21,055 bases of DNA. Source: Dehalococcoidia bacterium (GTDB lineage Bacteria > Chloroflexota > Dehalococcoidia > E44-bin15). Position 1 is the first letter of the stretch; every line of letters begins with the position of its first letter. Below are positions 1 to 7,225 of this stretch, piece by piece. The stretch covers positions 1-21,055 of the forward strand of contig SOIC01000034.1 of NCBI GenBank assembly GCA_004377275.1, in the 5' to 3' direction. Position numbers and translations under genes: made by a program. The notes under the pieces are model-generated. The model did not search any database. It was not told the origin of the DNA and saw nothing but the letters and a program-made list of their open reading frames with translations.

Positions 1-1584
1 AAGGCAGATAGGCCGGTCTATCTGTTGGTCGATGGGGAGCGGGTGGAGATAAGAGAGGCGACTCACCTTACAGGCATGGGCGCCATCTCCTGCCGGGAAA
101 GGCTGAAGGAGGAACTGGGAAGAGCTTTTCGTGTGGTGACTATAGGTGCAGCGGGTGAGAATAGAGTGGTCTTTGCTACTCTGGTGGCGGATAATGATTC
201 CACTGGCTCAAGTGGGTTGGGTGCAGTAATGGGATCTAAAAATCTGAAGGCTATTGCGGTAAGAGGGACCAGAAGGAAGGTTGACGTAGATGATGTGGAG
301 AAGGCTCGGAAGCTGAGGGAACGGCTGCGTCTGGAATTGAAGAGCAGGTTTGCATTTGACCAAATGATATTGCCCTCCCTGGTGAACCCGGACAGGATGA
401 AGAAAGATGTGTGCTATGGCTGCAGCAGCGGGTGTATGCGCCTGACCTACACGGCTATGAGCGGGGTAACCGGGAAATTCATGTGTCAGGCCGGTCTTTT
501 CTATGAGGTTCGAGCGAAGCGCTATTACGGGGAGCTCAACGAGGTTCCCTTTGAGGCCACCAAGCTCTGCGATGATTACGGGGTCGATACCCATGCCATC
601 GAGACCATGATAATGTGGCTCTCGAGGTGCTATCAGGCAAAAATCTTAACCGACGAGATCACCGGCATACCCCTCTCCAAGATAGGGAGCAAGGAATTTA
701 TCGGGGCGTTGCTAAGCAAAGTATCCCACCGCGAGGGATTTGGCGATGTCCTGGCTAATGGCACCCATAAAGCAGCGGAAACCCTCGGCAGTAAGGCGCA
801 AGAATTGATTACCGACTATTTAACCAAGACTGGCTACAATTCCATTTACGGGGCCAGATTATATATTACCACCGGCCTATTCTATGCGATGGAGCCAAGG
901 CTGCCCATTCAACAGCTTCATGAGATCAGTGTGCTGAACATGTTGTGGGCGATGCGGGCCGCAGGGATGGAGAATATCCATGTCACCTCTGAGGTTATGC
1001 GCGCCATAGCGAGACGGTTCTGGGGGAGCGAGATAGCTGCCGACTTTTCCACCTATGAGGGGAAGGCCCTGGCAGCGGCCAAGATCCAGGACCGTCAGTA
1101 TGCCAAGGAATGCCTCGTCCTGTGCGATTTCCTCTGGCCCATTTCCCACAGCGGGCTCTCCGAAGATCATGTTGGCGACCCTACCCTGGAGAGTCAGGTT
1201 TGTGCCGCAGTAACGGGGAGGGATATCGATGAGCGGGGCCTATATAAAATTGGGGAGAGGGTCTTTAACCTGCAGCGGGCTATTCACATCAGGGAAGGAC
1301 ACAAGGGAAGAGAAGATGACAGTCTGGAGGAGTTCAATTTCACCGTCCCCTTGAAGGGCGACTTTGGCAACCCCGGTTGCATAGTTCCGGGCAAAGATGG
1401 CGAAATCCTTTCCAGGAAGGGGATGGTTGTGGAGCGGGAGAAATTTGAACAGATGAAGGACGAATATTACCAGATCCGTGGTTGGGATGTCCCCACCGGT
1501 TTTCAGAAAAGGGTTAAACTGCAAGAGCTAGGTCTGGGAGGGGTTGCCGAAAAATTAGCGGGCGAAGGTCTGCTAGCTCAGTAA
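1..1584 (+). CDS. Aldehyde ferredoxin oxidoreductase, tungstopterin family (5' end cut by window edge)
   Basis: Probable tungsten-pterin enzyme oxidising aldehydes (or related substrates) with ferredoxin as acceptor, cytoplasmic. The reading frame is open from base 1, so the true start lies outside; about 527 residues are visible out of roughly 600-650 usual for the family, and the N-terminal pterin-binding part is missing. Visible family signatures are the GAAGEN...GSSGLGAVMGSKNLKAIAVRG region (bases 157-270), a [4Fe-4S] motif C-x2-C-x3-C (CYGCSSGC, bases 412-435), a 'DDYGVD' pterin-domain segment (bases 571-588), and a late cysteine in LCDF (bases 1120-1131) matching the fourth cluster ligand. 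The C-terminus is complete, ending TAA at 1582-1584, and overlaps the convergent birA stop by 7 bases with no terminator hairpin visible between them. The aldehyde substrate cannot be assigned. The family call is very secure. Confidence 0.95.
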   Translation, partial: KADRPVYLLVDGERVEIREATHLTGMGAISCRERLKEELGRAFRVVTIGAAGENRVVFATLVADNDSTGSSGLGAVMGSKNLKAIAVRGTRRKVDVDDVEKARKLRERLRLELKSRFAFDQMILPSLVNPDRMKKDVCYGCSSGCMRLTYTAMSGVTGKFMCQAGLFYEVRAKRYYGELNEVPFEATKLCDDYGVDTHAIETMIMWLSRCYQAKILTDEITGIPLSKIGSKEFIGALLSKVSHREGFGDVLANGTHKAAETLGSKAQELITDYLTKTGYNSIYGARLYITTGLFYAMEPRLPIQQLHEISVLNMLWAMRAAGMENIHVTSEVMRAIARRFWGSEIAADFSTYEGKALAAAKIQDRQYAKECLVLCDFLWPISHSGLSEDHVGDPTLESQVCAAVTGRDIDERGLYKIGERVFNLQRAIHIREGHKGREDDSLEEFNFTVPLKGDFGNPGCIVPGKDGEILSRKGMVVEREKFEQMKDEYYQIRGWDVPTGFQKRVKLQELGLGGVAEKLAGEGLLAQ

Positions 1585-2396
1585 TTCTGGAATTTGAGCG
1601 TGACATCCCCTGCGGCAATGGTCACCAGGCTGCCATCGGTGCGCCTGAGCAGCAGGTTGCCATCCTCATCCACTGCCTCGGCAACGCCCTCCTGAACCTC
1701 ATCGCCGCAGCGCACCACTACCTTTTCCCCCAAGGTCTCCAGGCGCCGGCGCCACTCCCGATCGATCGGCTCGCCGCGACGCAGCGCACTATATAGCGCT
1801 TCGAATTCGCCAAGCAGCGAGCAGAGCATAGTTAGCCGGGAAACGTGCCGCCCAAGCACCTCCTTAAGGCTGGTGGCCGTTTCTGAAATCTCGGGGATGG
1901 TTGCGGGGTCAAGATTGACATTTAAGGCGATGCCCACTATAGCATAATTAACGCTGTCTCCTGGAACATCGCTCTCGATCAGGATACCGGCTACCTTCTT
2001 TTCGCTCTCCCGACTTCCTCCACCCCTCACTGTGATGAGGACATCGTTAGGCCACTTGATGATGGGCTCAAGACCGGTAACCTTCTCGATGCTCTGGGCC
2101 ACCGCCAAACAGGCAGCCATAGTGAGGCGAGGGAGCTGTTCCAGCTTTGGATAGAGGATGATGGAGAGCAGGATGCTGCTATCTGGAGCGGAGAGCCACT
2201 CTCGGCCCAGGCGCCCCCGGCCCGCAGTCTGGTGGTCGGCGATAACAATGGTGCCCTCCCCGGCGCCCTCCCGTATCGCCTGCTTTGCCACATCCATAGT
2301 GGAGGAGATGGTGGGGTAGTAGAGGATATTCTGACCGATGAGCTTCGTACTTAGCTCCCGGCGGAGGGAGGCTGGGGATAGCTCATTCTCTGGCAT
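1578..2396 (-). CDS. birA: Biotin--[acetyl-CoA-carboxylase] ligase, class without HTH domain
   Basis: Attaches biotin via biotinyl-AMP to the acceptor lysine of biotin carboxyl carrier proteins, in the cytoplasm. The 272-residue product has the biotin/ATP-binding GRGRLGR (59-65), the KWPNDVL motif (114-120), KVAGILIES (134-142), and a C-terminal SH3-like segment ending in DGSLVTIAAGDVTL. Only about 20 residues precede the catalytic core, so the winged-helix repressor domain of E. coli-type BirA is absent and the protein should not autoregulate through DNA binding. No strong ribosome-binding site precedes the ATG. A weak promoter, TTGAAT (2433-2428) with a 17-base spacer and TTTAAG (2410-2405), would place the transcript start almost at the ATG, which might mean a leaderless message; alternatively it is read through from rnpB. 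The 3' end overlaps the convergent oxidoreductase gene by 7 bases. Confidence 0.95.
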   Translation of the reverse strand: MPENELSPASLRRELSTKLIGQNILYYPTISSTMDVAKQAIREGAGEGTIVIADHQTAGRGRLGREWLSAPDSSILLSIILYPKLEQLPRLTMAACLAVAQSIEKVTGLEPIIKWPNDVLITVRGGGSRESEKKVAGILIESDVPGDSVNYAIVGIALNVNLDPATIPEISETATSLKEVLGRHVSRLTMLCSLLGEFEALYSALRRGEPIDREWRRRLETLGEKVVVRCGDEVQEGVAEAVDEDGNLLLRRTDGSLVTIAAGDVTLKFQNY

Positions 2397-2476
2397 GGTT
2401 TACTCTTAAACATGTTTTTACAAAGGCATTCAAGTGTTCAGGATGCGGTTCTAGGCGGCTGCCCCAGGGCGAAAAA

Positions 2477-2854
2477 GGGCCAGGCAAACCTGTAAGCCGA
2501 GTTCTGTACCCCGATTGAATCGGGGTGGTGACCATCTATCTAGCCCCGATGTTACCATCGGGGTCAAGCGACCTACCCGAGGGTAATAACGAGGCCGGGC
2601 GTCCTCTTCCCTGCTATTTGGTCTTGCTCCGAAGGGGGTTTGCCCGCCACCGATGTCGCCATCGGGGCGGTGAGCTCTTACCTCACCATTTCACCCTTAT
2701 CCCGATACATCGGGACGGTATGTTTCTGTGGCACTTTCCGTATCCGATAACTTACATTACCGGACCCTGGGCGTTACCCAGCCTCCTGCCCGGTGGAGCT
2801 CGGACTTTCCTCCCCCCGATAAATCGGGGAGCGGTCACCCGGTTCACCTGGCCC
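2477..2854 (-). ncRNA. rnpB: RNase P RNA, type A
   Basis: Catalytic RNA that removes the 5' leader of pre-tRNAs. On the minus strand the universal blocks are all present in order: GGAGGAAAGTCCGAGC near the 5' end (P4 5' strand), AAGGGTGAAATGGTGAGGTA and AGAGCTCACC (P10/P11 region), GGAGCAAGACCAAATAG, CGGGTAGGTCGCTTGA, and ACAGAACTCGGCTTAC (P4 3' strand). The ends are set by a 14-bp P1 helix with two G-U pairs: GGGCCAGGTGAACC (from 2854) with GGTTTGCCTGGCCC (to 2477), followed by TTTTT, which probably marks the 3' end. The size is about 378 nt. A promoter lies immediately upstream. An oddity is that five peripheral hairpins use the same stem sequence (separate entry). The ends could be off by a few bases. 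Confidence 0.96.
2509..2829 (-). repeat. Five near-identical CCCGAT/ATCGGG hairpins within rnpB
   Basis: Five short inverted repeats share the core CCCGAT...ATCGGG: 2509-2525 (7 bp, loop TGA on the plus strand), 2544-2563 (8 bp, GTAA loop on the RNA strand), 2650-2665 (6 bp CCGATG/CATCGG, GCGA loop on the RNA strand), 2701-2714 (CCCGAT/ATCGGG) and 2814-2829 (7 bp). By alignment from memory to E. coli rnpB order they fall at P19, P18, P13/P14, P12 and P3 respectively. Two carry GNRA tetraloops, as expected for L18 and L14 tertiary contacts. That so many different helices use one stem sequence is unusual. It could be multiplication of a mobile palindrome, gene conversion, or convergent use of a stable stem. 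Confidence 0.85.
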
Positions 2855-2861
2855 ACTTTAG

Positions 2862-2890
2862 ACTCTACTACAAAGCAGAGAAAATATCAA
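2862..2890 (-). promoter_or_regulatory. Promoter of rnpB
   Basis: On the minus strand TTGATA (2890-2885, 5/6 match to the -35 consensus) is followed by a 17-base spacer and TAGAGT (2867-2862, -10). The first base of the P1 helix (2854) lies 7 bases after the -10, exactly where transcription should start. It sits just behind the DUF1326 stop codon, so rnpB is probably expressed independently of that gene. Confidence 0.7.
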
Positions 2891-2904
2891 GGAAATGTAC
2901 TCGT

Positions 2905-3495
2905 CTAACCTCCTTGTAAATCAAAGTCAGCGATGACGCCGCTTCTGTTTACGAATTCCCAATTCTTCCCGAAGTCACTGTATTTCCAGAAATGAGTGTT
3001 GCATATCTTGATATCCAGTAACACCGCGCTGAATATAGAGTTCTCCAGGCGCTGAGGATTCTTCCCGTCGCCGCCGACCGTCAGTGACAGCTTCATTTCT
3101 CCGTAAGGCATGGTAATGTGGTAGGTGTTGTCTTCCTGGCTCAGATTGATGTCAACAAACCTAACGCCAAGAGACTTTCTTACCAGTATCATGCCTGGCA
3201 CATTATTGGTAAAGAAAGGCTCCAGGACCCTTCTTTGTTCTGCGGAGGCAGCCTCACTTATGTATATGCCCCCTTCTCCACCTTGGAACATTAGGTCAAT
3301 GAACTTGGGGGAGAATAGATCGGCCACCGTGATCACCAAGATCCCACCCACGTCCACATTGTCGATTTGGCCATCTTTGATCTGGAACAGTTGAAAAGAC
3401 TTGCAGGGCGCTTCCATGTCCCTGCCAAAGTACATGCTGCAGTGGCCCTCCGCGGCACAGGCTTCGTACCAAACCCCTTTCATTTTCCAACTCAT
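2905..3495 (-). CDS. DUF1326-type protein of unknown function
   Basis: A 196-residue soluble protein. The opening W-x-M-K-G-V-W-Y-E-A-C, then CAAEGHC (cysteines 13 and 19) and Cys31 followed by a beta-rich domain with DGQIDNVDVGG, resemble the DUF1326 family, whose N-terminus normally has a cysteine-rich CxC...CPC pattern near 'esC'. Here that motif is reduced to separated cysteines. No signal peptide or membrane helix is seen. The start is supported by a strong GAAAGGAGG ribosome-binding site 6 bases before the ATG. A 193-base gap separates it from the upstream alpha/beta hydrolase; I see no convincing promoter or gene in that gap. The family has no established biochemical role, so no function is proposed. 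Family assignment rests on remembered sequence pattern only. Confidence 0.72.
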   Translation of the reverse strand: MSWKMKGVWYEACAAEGHCSMYFGRDMEAPCKSFQLFQIKDGQIDNVDVGGILVITVADLFSPKFIDLMFQGGEGGIYISEAASAEQRRVLEPFFTNNVPGMILVRKSLGVRFVDINLSQEDNTYHITMPYGEMKLSLTVGGDGKNPQRLENSIFSAVLLDIKICNTHFWKYSDFGKNWEFVNRSGVIADFDLQGG

Positions 3496-3670
3496 GACAT
3501 CCCTCCTTTCACTTTTGAACGCCCCTTCCGATACTATTCATAGTGGCTCGCATAATGTCATTACTCCCTTTCTCTCTTTGTGAATTAACCACCTGTTTTG
3601 CGCAGCGCCCGATGGCTTGAGGCAATAGTCGGGTCTTCCCCCCTGAATTGGGGAGAGGCCAAAAACCGTG

Positions 3671-4477
3671 CTACCCCTTCTCCACCTTCTCTAGAAAGTC
3701 CAGCACTGCCTGATTGAATTTGCCTGCAGTCTCGACTAAGAATCCGTGTCCTCCTCCCTCGAGGACGACCAGCTCGGCGTTAGGTATGCCTGCAGCCAGC
3801 TCCTCCGACATCTTGACTGGGAGTAGAATATCCTCTTTACCTATGAGCACCAGCGTTGGAACGGTTATTTTACCGATGCGGTCCCGCGTGTCATGTTCCG
3901 TAGCGGCAGCAAACTGTCGAGCGTAGGCATGCACTGGCTGTGGATAGGGGTTTGCCAGCAAGGTATCGATCACTGTACGAACCAGTTCCGGGTTGTCAAA
4001 GAACTTGTTGGTAAATAGCCAGGATAATCGCAAGGTGATGAGCGTCTCCCGGTTGACTCCCTCCTGGTTGAGCCTGAGCGTTGTACCTAAGACGTGCGTA
4101 GCCCATGAATAGGGTCTAGCCGCGGTCGTCGCTAGGATCAGGCTTTTTACCCGCTGCGGGTACTTGAGGGCAAGCTCCTGCGCGATGAATCCTCCCATGG
4201 ACAATCCCAGAATATGGGCTCTTTTAATGCCCAGCGTATCTAGCAGACCGGCGGTATCATCGGCCATCAACTCAGTTGAGTATGGCGTGTCGGGGGCGTC
4301 TGAGCGCCCCACGCCCCGGTTATCGAAGACTATCACTCGATACTTCTTGGAGAACTCTTGAATCTGAAATATCCAGCTTGTCAGGTCACTGCCCAACCCC
4401 ATAATCAACAGCAGAGGTTCCCCCTCTCCATGAACCTCATAATACATGTTGATATCGTCAACCTTCGCCGTAGGCAT
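3671..4477 (-). CDS. Alpha/beta hydrolase
   Basis: A 268-residue cytoplasmic alpha/beta-hydrolase-fold enzyme, likely an esterase, lipase or C-C/haloalkane-type hydrolase; the substrate is unknown. Fold landmarks are the oxyanion region LLLIMGLGSD (22-31), FDNRGVGRSD (51-60), the nucleophile elbow GLSMGG with Ser93, an acid Asp216 in LIGKEDILLP, and His244 in GGGHG. The catalytic triad is complete. The frame stays open a further 16 codons upstream into rnhA, but the ATG at 4477 is chosen because it is preceded by AGAAAGGGA and starts the typical MPTAKVDDINMYYEVHGEG strand. It lies 22 bases after the RNase HI stop, so it is probably the last member of the same transcript. DNNRG-like 'FDNRGVGRS' and overall length favour the 3-oxoadipate enol-lactonase/BioH-like group, but that is not enough to name a substrate. 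Confidence 0.92.
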   Translation of the reverse strand: MPTAKVDDINMYYEVHGEGEPLLLIMGLGSDLTSWIFQIQEFSKKYRVIVFDNRGVGRSDAPDTPYSTELMADDTAGLLDTLGIKRAHILGLSMGGFIAQELALKYPQRVKSLILATTAARPYSWATHVLGTTLRLNQEGVNRETLITLRLSWLFTNKFFDNPELVRTVIDTLLANPYPQPVHAYARQFAAATEHDTRDRIGKITVPTLVLIGKEDILLPVKMSEELAAGIPNAELVVLEGGGHGFLVETAGKFNQAVLDFLEKVEKG

Positions 4478-4499
4478 TGTTTTTCCCTTTCTTATGGGA

Positions 4500-4907
4500 C
4501 TAACTGCCTGCTTTGCGGAGCGCATGGCGGGTCAGGGCATCTGCCTCTTTGTTACGCTCCCGGGGGATGTGCTCGATGCTATAGGATTTGAACTTTAGCA
4601 GAAGCTGGTGGGTCTGCTTATGTAGCGCTTTGAGTTTCTTGCTCCGGTATTGGCCCGTAAGCTGCCTCACGATGAGCTCGGAGTCCATTCTGAGATCCAC
4701 GCGCTCCGCACCCAGTCTCAGCGCCTCTTCCAGGCCGGAGATGAGGGCGAAATACTCCGCTTGATTGTTTGTAGTTCTGCCGATGGCTTCTGAAATTTTG
4801 GCGATCACCCTCCCCTGCTCATCCCTTATGACAACCCCGATGGCAGCGGGCCCTGGGTTGCCCCTTGACGCCCCATCGGTATGAATAATTAGGCGTTTTG
4901 CGCTCAT
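4500..4907 (-). CDS. rnhA: Ribonuclease HI
   Basis: Endonuclease cutting the RNA strand of RNA-DNA hybrids (R-loops, Okazaki primers, ribonucleotide stretches). The 135-residue product has the four metal-binding acids of type 1 RNase H: Asp11 (HTDGAS), Glu51 (NQAEY), Asp75 (MDSELI) and Asp123 (EADAL). It is short, without the hybrid-binding N-terminal domain or an obvious basic protrusion, like archaeal-type/YpdQ-like RNases HI. The ATG at 4907 shares its A with the TGA of the upstream recombinase (TGATG), a classic translational-coupling arrangement; the GTG one codon earlier is also open but less likely. The tight pairing with a recombinase-like protein is unusual and hints that the two are co-produced. 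Confidence 0.93.
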   Translation of the reverse strand: MSAKRLIIHTDGASRGNPGPAAIGVVIRDEQGRVIAKISEAIGRTTNNQAEYFALISGLEEALRLGAERVDLRMDSELIVRQLTGQYRSKKLKALHKQTHQLLLKFKSYSIEHIPRERNKEADALTRHALRKAGS

Positions 4908-6331
4908 CACAGCCTGAGCAGTGGTTCTATATGGTCATCGTAAACCACAATGCGGTCGATCGTATACTGAAGCAGGGCTCTCCTCGCCGTGAAGGTCATC
5001 GCCTCCCACCGCTCCTGAAGGTTCTCCAACGCCTTGACTACATATCCACGGCGTTGCTCCGCGGTGATCTCCCCCCGCGCCTCAGCTTCGAGGATGGTGA
5101 GCCTTTGTTCCAAGAACTGCCTCTCCCTAACCAGCTCCCCACCCGTAGCGCGCAGCTCATCCAGTGAAATAGCTCCCCGCGCCGCCTGGTCGAGATACCT
5201 GCTGAATTTTCGGCCGAGGGCCTTCAACTTCTTTGCTAACTCAGGCTGCTCTGTTGTTTTACTGTCCAGGGCAGAGGCGGCTTGCTCCATCAATTGCTCC
5301 CGCGCATCAGGGCTGCTGAACCTCCGTAGCGCAGCCAGGACCACCCTCTCTAAATCATCAGCCCTCCGTGTATGGTACTGGCAAATGCTCTGGTTGGCTC
5401 TCGACTGGCACTGATAATAGCGATACTCCCCCTTGCTCTCTCCACCGTCCTTACGCCTCGTCCAGGTCTGGCTACGGTTCACGCCAATCATCTTATTACC
5501 ACAATAACCGCAATGGGCCAGACCGGTTAGGAGGAATGGCAGCCTTCGGCCATGTCCCCCTTGCGTGGACTTAGCGCTAAGCCGCTCCTGCACCCTACTA
5601 AAGATGTAGTTGGAGATTATCGGGGGGTGGCTGCCTGGAACCCTTACGCCAAAACGGGAGTATGTTCCCAGGTATGTCCGATTGCGCAGAATATCGCGGA
5701 TGCCCACGATGCTCCACCGGCCACCCTTCCTGGTAGTGATCTCCCGCTCATTCAGATAGCGAGCGATGAGGCGAACGCCCCTATTCTCCTGAAGGTACAA
5801 TCGATAGATAAGGACCACCGTGCCCGCCTCTTCAGGCACAATCTCCAGCTTCTGGTCGGCACCGATTCGATAGCCAAAGGGGGGTTTGCCTAGCCCCTTC
5901 CCATGGATCGCTCTAGTCCTCATCGCTTCCCTCACCCGTTCCCCACTTCCTTTACGCTGGCGCTGGGTAGACCACTCCTGGAGTGCCGCTGCCAGGGGGT
6001 CGGCTAGCGCTTCATCGGTGGAGAGGACCCTGACCCCAAGGCCATCGAGTTCCAGGAGACAGCGCACCGTTTCCTGAGGGTCAGGGTGGAGATGACAGAG
6101 GCTTTTAACCACAACGAGGGAATTCTCCCCCTTCTTTCGGATGTAGCGGAGCATGCGCTGGTACCGGGTGTCGCTAACCCTACCCCCTGAGTCCACATCG
6201 ACAAAGGTCGTTATCGGCTCATAACCATTCTCTTGGCAAAAACGGGAAAAGCTTTCCTCCTGCTCCACCTGGGGTGATGGAACACCCTGTTCAGTATCCG
6301 AAAAAACCCGAAAATAGCCTATCGCTCTCAT
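4907..6331 (-). CDS. Large serine recombinase homologue with degenerate catalytic domain
   Basis: A 474-residue protein with the full architecture of a large serine recombinase: resolvase-like domain (1-145), recombinase DNA-binding domain with GKPPFGY (148-154) and the RNRTYLGTY segment (216-224), zinc ribbon with Cys274, Cys277, Cys308 and Cys317, then a coiled coil (about 345-445) and a C-terminal IDRIVVYDDHIE tail. Aligned without gaps to gamma-delta resolvase at the N-terminus (MR..GY.RV), Arg8 is kept but the nucleophile Ser10 is Phe10. The KLDRLGR motif reads KSLCHLHP, so Asp67, Arg68 and Arg71 equivalents become Cys, His and Pro. Arg45 is also replaced (SDTR). Strand transfer is therefore unlikely, while DNA binding looks intact. 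The frame is uninterrupted. The ATG follows the zinc-ribbon gene stop by 3 bases and the stop overlaps rnhA by one base. A DNA-binding or structural role is inferred. Confidence 0.92.
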   Translation of the reverse strand: MRAIGYFRVFSDTEQGVPSPQVEQEESFSRFCQENGYEPITTFVDVDSGGRVSDTRYQRMLRYIRKKGENSLVVVKSLCHLHPDPQETVRCLLELDGLGVRVLSTDEALADPLAAALQEWSTQRQRKGSGERVREAMRTRAIHGKGLGKPPFGYRIGADQKLEIVPEEAGTVVLIYRLYLQENRGVRLIARYLNEREITTRKGGRWSIVGIRDILRNRTYLGTYSRFGVRVPGSHPPIISNYIFSRVQERLSAKSTQGGHGRRLPFLLTGLAHCGYCGNKMIGVNRSQTWTRRKDGGESKGEYRYYQCQSRANQSICQYHTRRADDLERVVLAALRRFSSPDAREQLMEQAASALDSKTTEQPELAKKLKALGRKFSRYLDQAARGAISLDELRATGGELVRERQFLEQRLTILEAEARGEITAEQRRGYVVKALENLQERWEAMTFTARRALLQYTIDRIVVYDDHIEPLLRL

Positions 6332-6334
6332 CGC

Positions 6335-7030
6335 CTAACTCACGTAAAGAATCCTCTCGCAGCTACTACACTGCACCAATTCCTGGCCTAGTCTGGCGCG
6401 CTGCAATTCGCTCATCGGAAGGGCAATCCGGCATCCCTGACACATGCCCTGCTCCACCTTGGCCACAGCCCTCCCCTGCCGTTTTCGCCGTAGCGCCTGA
6501 TAAAGCTCCAGGCTCGACGCATCGAGCTTGCCAGCGAGGTCTTTTCCCTTCTGCTCCAGGGTGGCTAAGGCAGCGCCTAGCTCAGCTTGCTGCTGCGATA
6601 GCGAGGCCTGCTCTGCTCGCCAGTCTTCCTCGATCTTTGCCACCTCCCCGCGTTTTAAGGACACCTTTTGCTGCGATGTATCCACCTCAGCCATTATGTC
6701 AAGTGTTTTATCATCCCGCTCCCTCATTTTCCGCTGCAGATTTACTACCTGCTCCTGGAGGCTAGCCAGCTCCTTGGGATTCTTTACCGTGCCGCCGTAA
6801 AGTTTCTCCTCTGAAGCGGTGGCCTTAGCCCGCATATCCTCCACCTCTCTCTCCTGCTCGCGCTGACTCCGCTCCAGCTCAACAAGACGCTCCGCATCCC
6901 CGGCGAGGGAGAGGCGGGCCTGATCCAGAACTTCGCTCTGGCCCAAGCGGCCCATCACCTCAGAGAGCGCCTCACGCTTCGCGTCGATCTCCAGGTCGAC
7001 CTCCTGGAGCTCAAATAACTGCCTTCCCAT
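6335..7030 (-). CDS. Coiled-coil protein with C4-type zinc ribbon (DUF164/CdsZ-like)
   Basis: A 231-residue soluble protein that is mostly a long antiparallel coiled coil (about residues 5-180, rich in heptads such as LEEL/QREQEREVEDM), followed by a C-terminal zinc ribbon with Cys197, Cys200, Cys221 and Cys224 (CQGC...CSSC). This architecture is that of the widespread DUF164 proteins; the conserved YGGTVKNPKELASLQ segment after the first helices is characteristic. The family may bind nucleic acid or partner proteins but has no settled function. The ATG at 7030 is chosen over an in-frame TTG at 7057 because that TTG overlaps the -10 box of the gene's own promoter and would not be transcribed. 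It is the first gene of a tightly packed leftward set with the recombinase homologue and rnhA. Confidence 0.9.
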   Translation of the reverse strand: MGRQLFELQEVDLEIDAKREALSEVMGRLGQSEVLDQARLSLAGDAERLVELERSQREQEREVEDMRAKATASEEKLYGGTVKNPKELASLQEQVVNLQRKMRERDDKTLDIMAEVDTSQQKVSLKRGEVAKIEEDWRAEQASLSQQQAELGAALATLEQKGKDLAGKLDASSLELYQALRRKRQGRAVAKVEQGMCQGCRIALPMSELQRARLGQELVQCSSCERILYVS

Positions 7031-7056
7031 ACTCAATTCAGGCCCTCTCGGGTCCA

Positions 7057-7085
7057 ATTCTAAATTAAGGCAAGGGGGCTGTCAA
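7057..7085 (-). promoter_or_regulatory. Promoter of the zinc-ribbon/recombinase/rnhA operon
   Basis: Minus-strand TTGACA (7085-7080, perfect -35), a 17-base spacer, and TAGAAT (7062-7057, 5/6 -10). Transcription would begin near 7050, leaving a leader of about 20 bases before the ATG at 7030. It lies downstream of the tRNA terminator, so the operon is independent of the tRNA transcript. It also decides the start codon of the first gene. Confidence 0.78.
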
Positions 7086-7093
7086 CAACAACA

Positions 7094-7123
7094 AAAATCC
7101 CCCCGCCAGGCCGGGAGGATTTT
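7094..7123 (-). terminator. Intrinsic terminator after tRNA-CAU
   Basis: On the minus strand AAAATCCTCCC pairs with GGGGGGATTTT (11 bp with one G-U) around an 8-base loop, and continues into a T run. It begins 14 bases after the encoded CCA end of the tRNA. The stem is also flanked by A/T on the other side, so it may work in both directions. Confidence 0.82.
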
Positions 7124-7137
7124 GTCGAAATATTTCA

Positions 7138-7212
7138 TGGTGGGCCCGGCAGGGTTCGAACCTGCGACCAATCGGTTATGAGCCGAGTGCTCTACCGCTG
7201 AGCTACGGGCCC
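7138..7212 (-). tRNA. tRNA with CAU anticodon, probably tRNA-Ile2 (TilS substrate)
   Basis: A 75-nt cloverleaf with encoded CCA. Acceptor stem GGGCCCG/CGGGCCC, D stem GCTC/GAGC, anticodon loop CTCATAA, T arm GCAGG-TTCGAAC-CCTGC and discriminator A73. The anticodon is CAU. It is not initiator Met, because it has a normal G1-C72 pair and no run of three G-C pairs in the anticodon stem. C4-G69, U12-A23, C29-G41, A37, A38 and A73 match the E. coli tRNA-Ile identity set, favouring tRNA-Ile2 whose C34 is changed to lysidine; elongator Met remains possible. The anticodon stem has a C27-U43 mismatch at its base. Confidence 0.93.
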
Positions 7213-7225
7213 TTAGGGTATCAGT

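Noticed and set aside
2525..2919. Plus-strand frames of 127 and 63 codons
   Set aside because: They lie antisense to RNase P RNA, which explains the sequence fully.
3630..3660. Possible terminator hairpin CTCCCC/GGGGAG after the alpha/beta hydrolase gene
   Set aside because: The stem is short with a 6-base loop and no T run follows on the minus strand.
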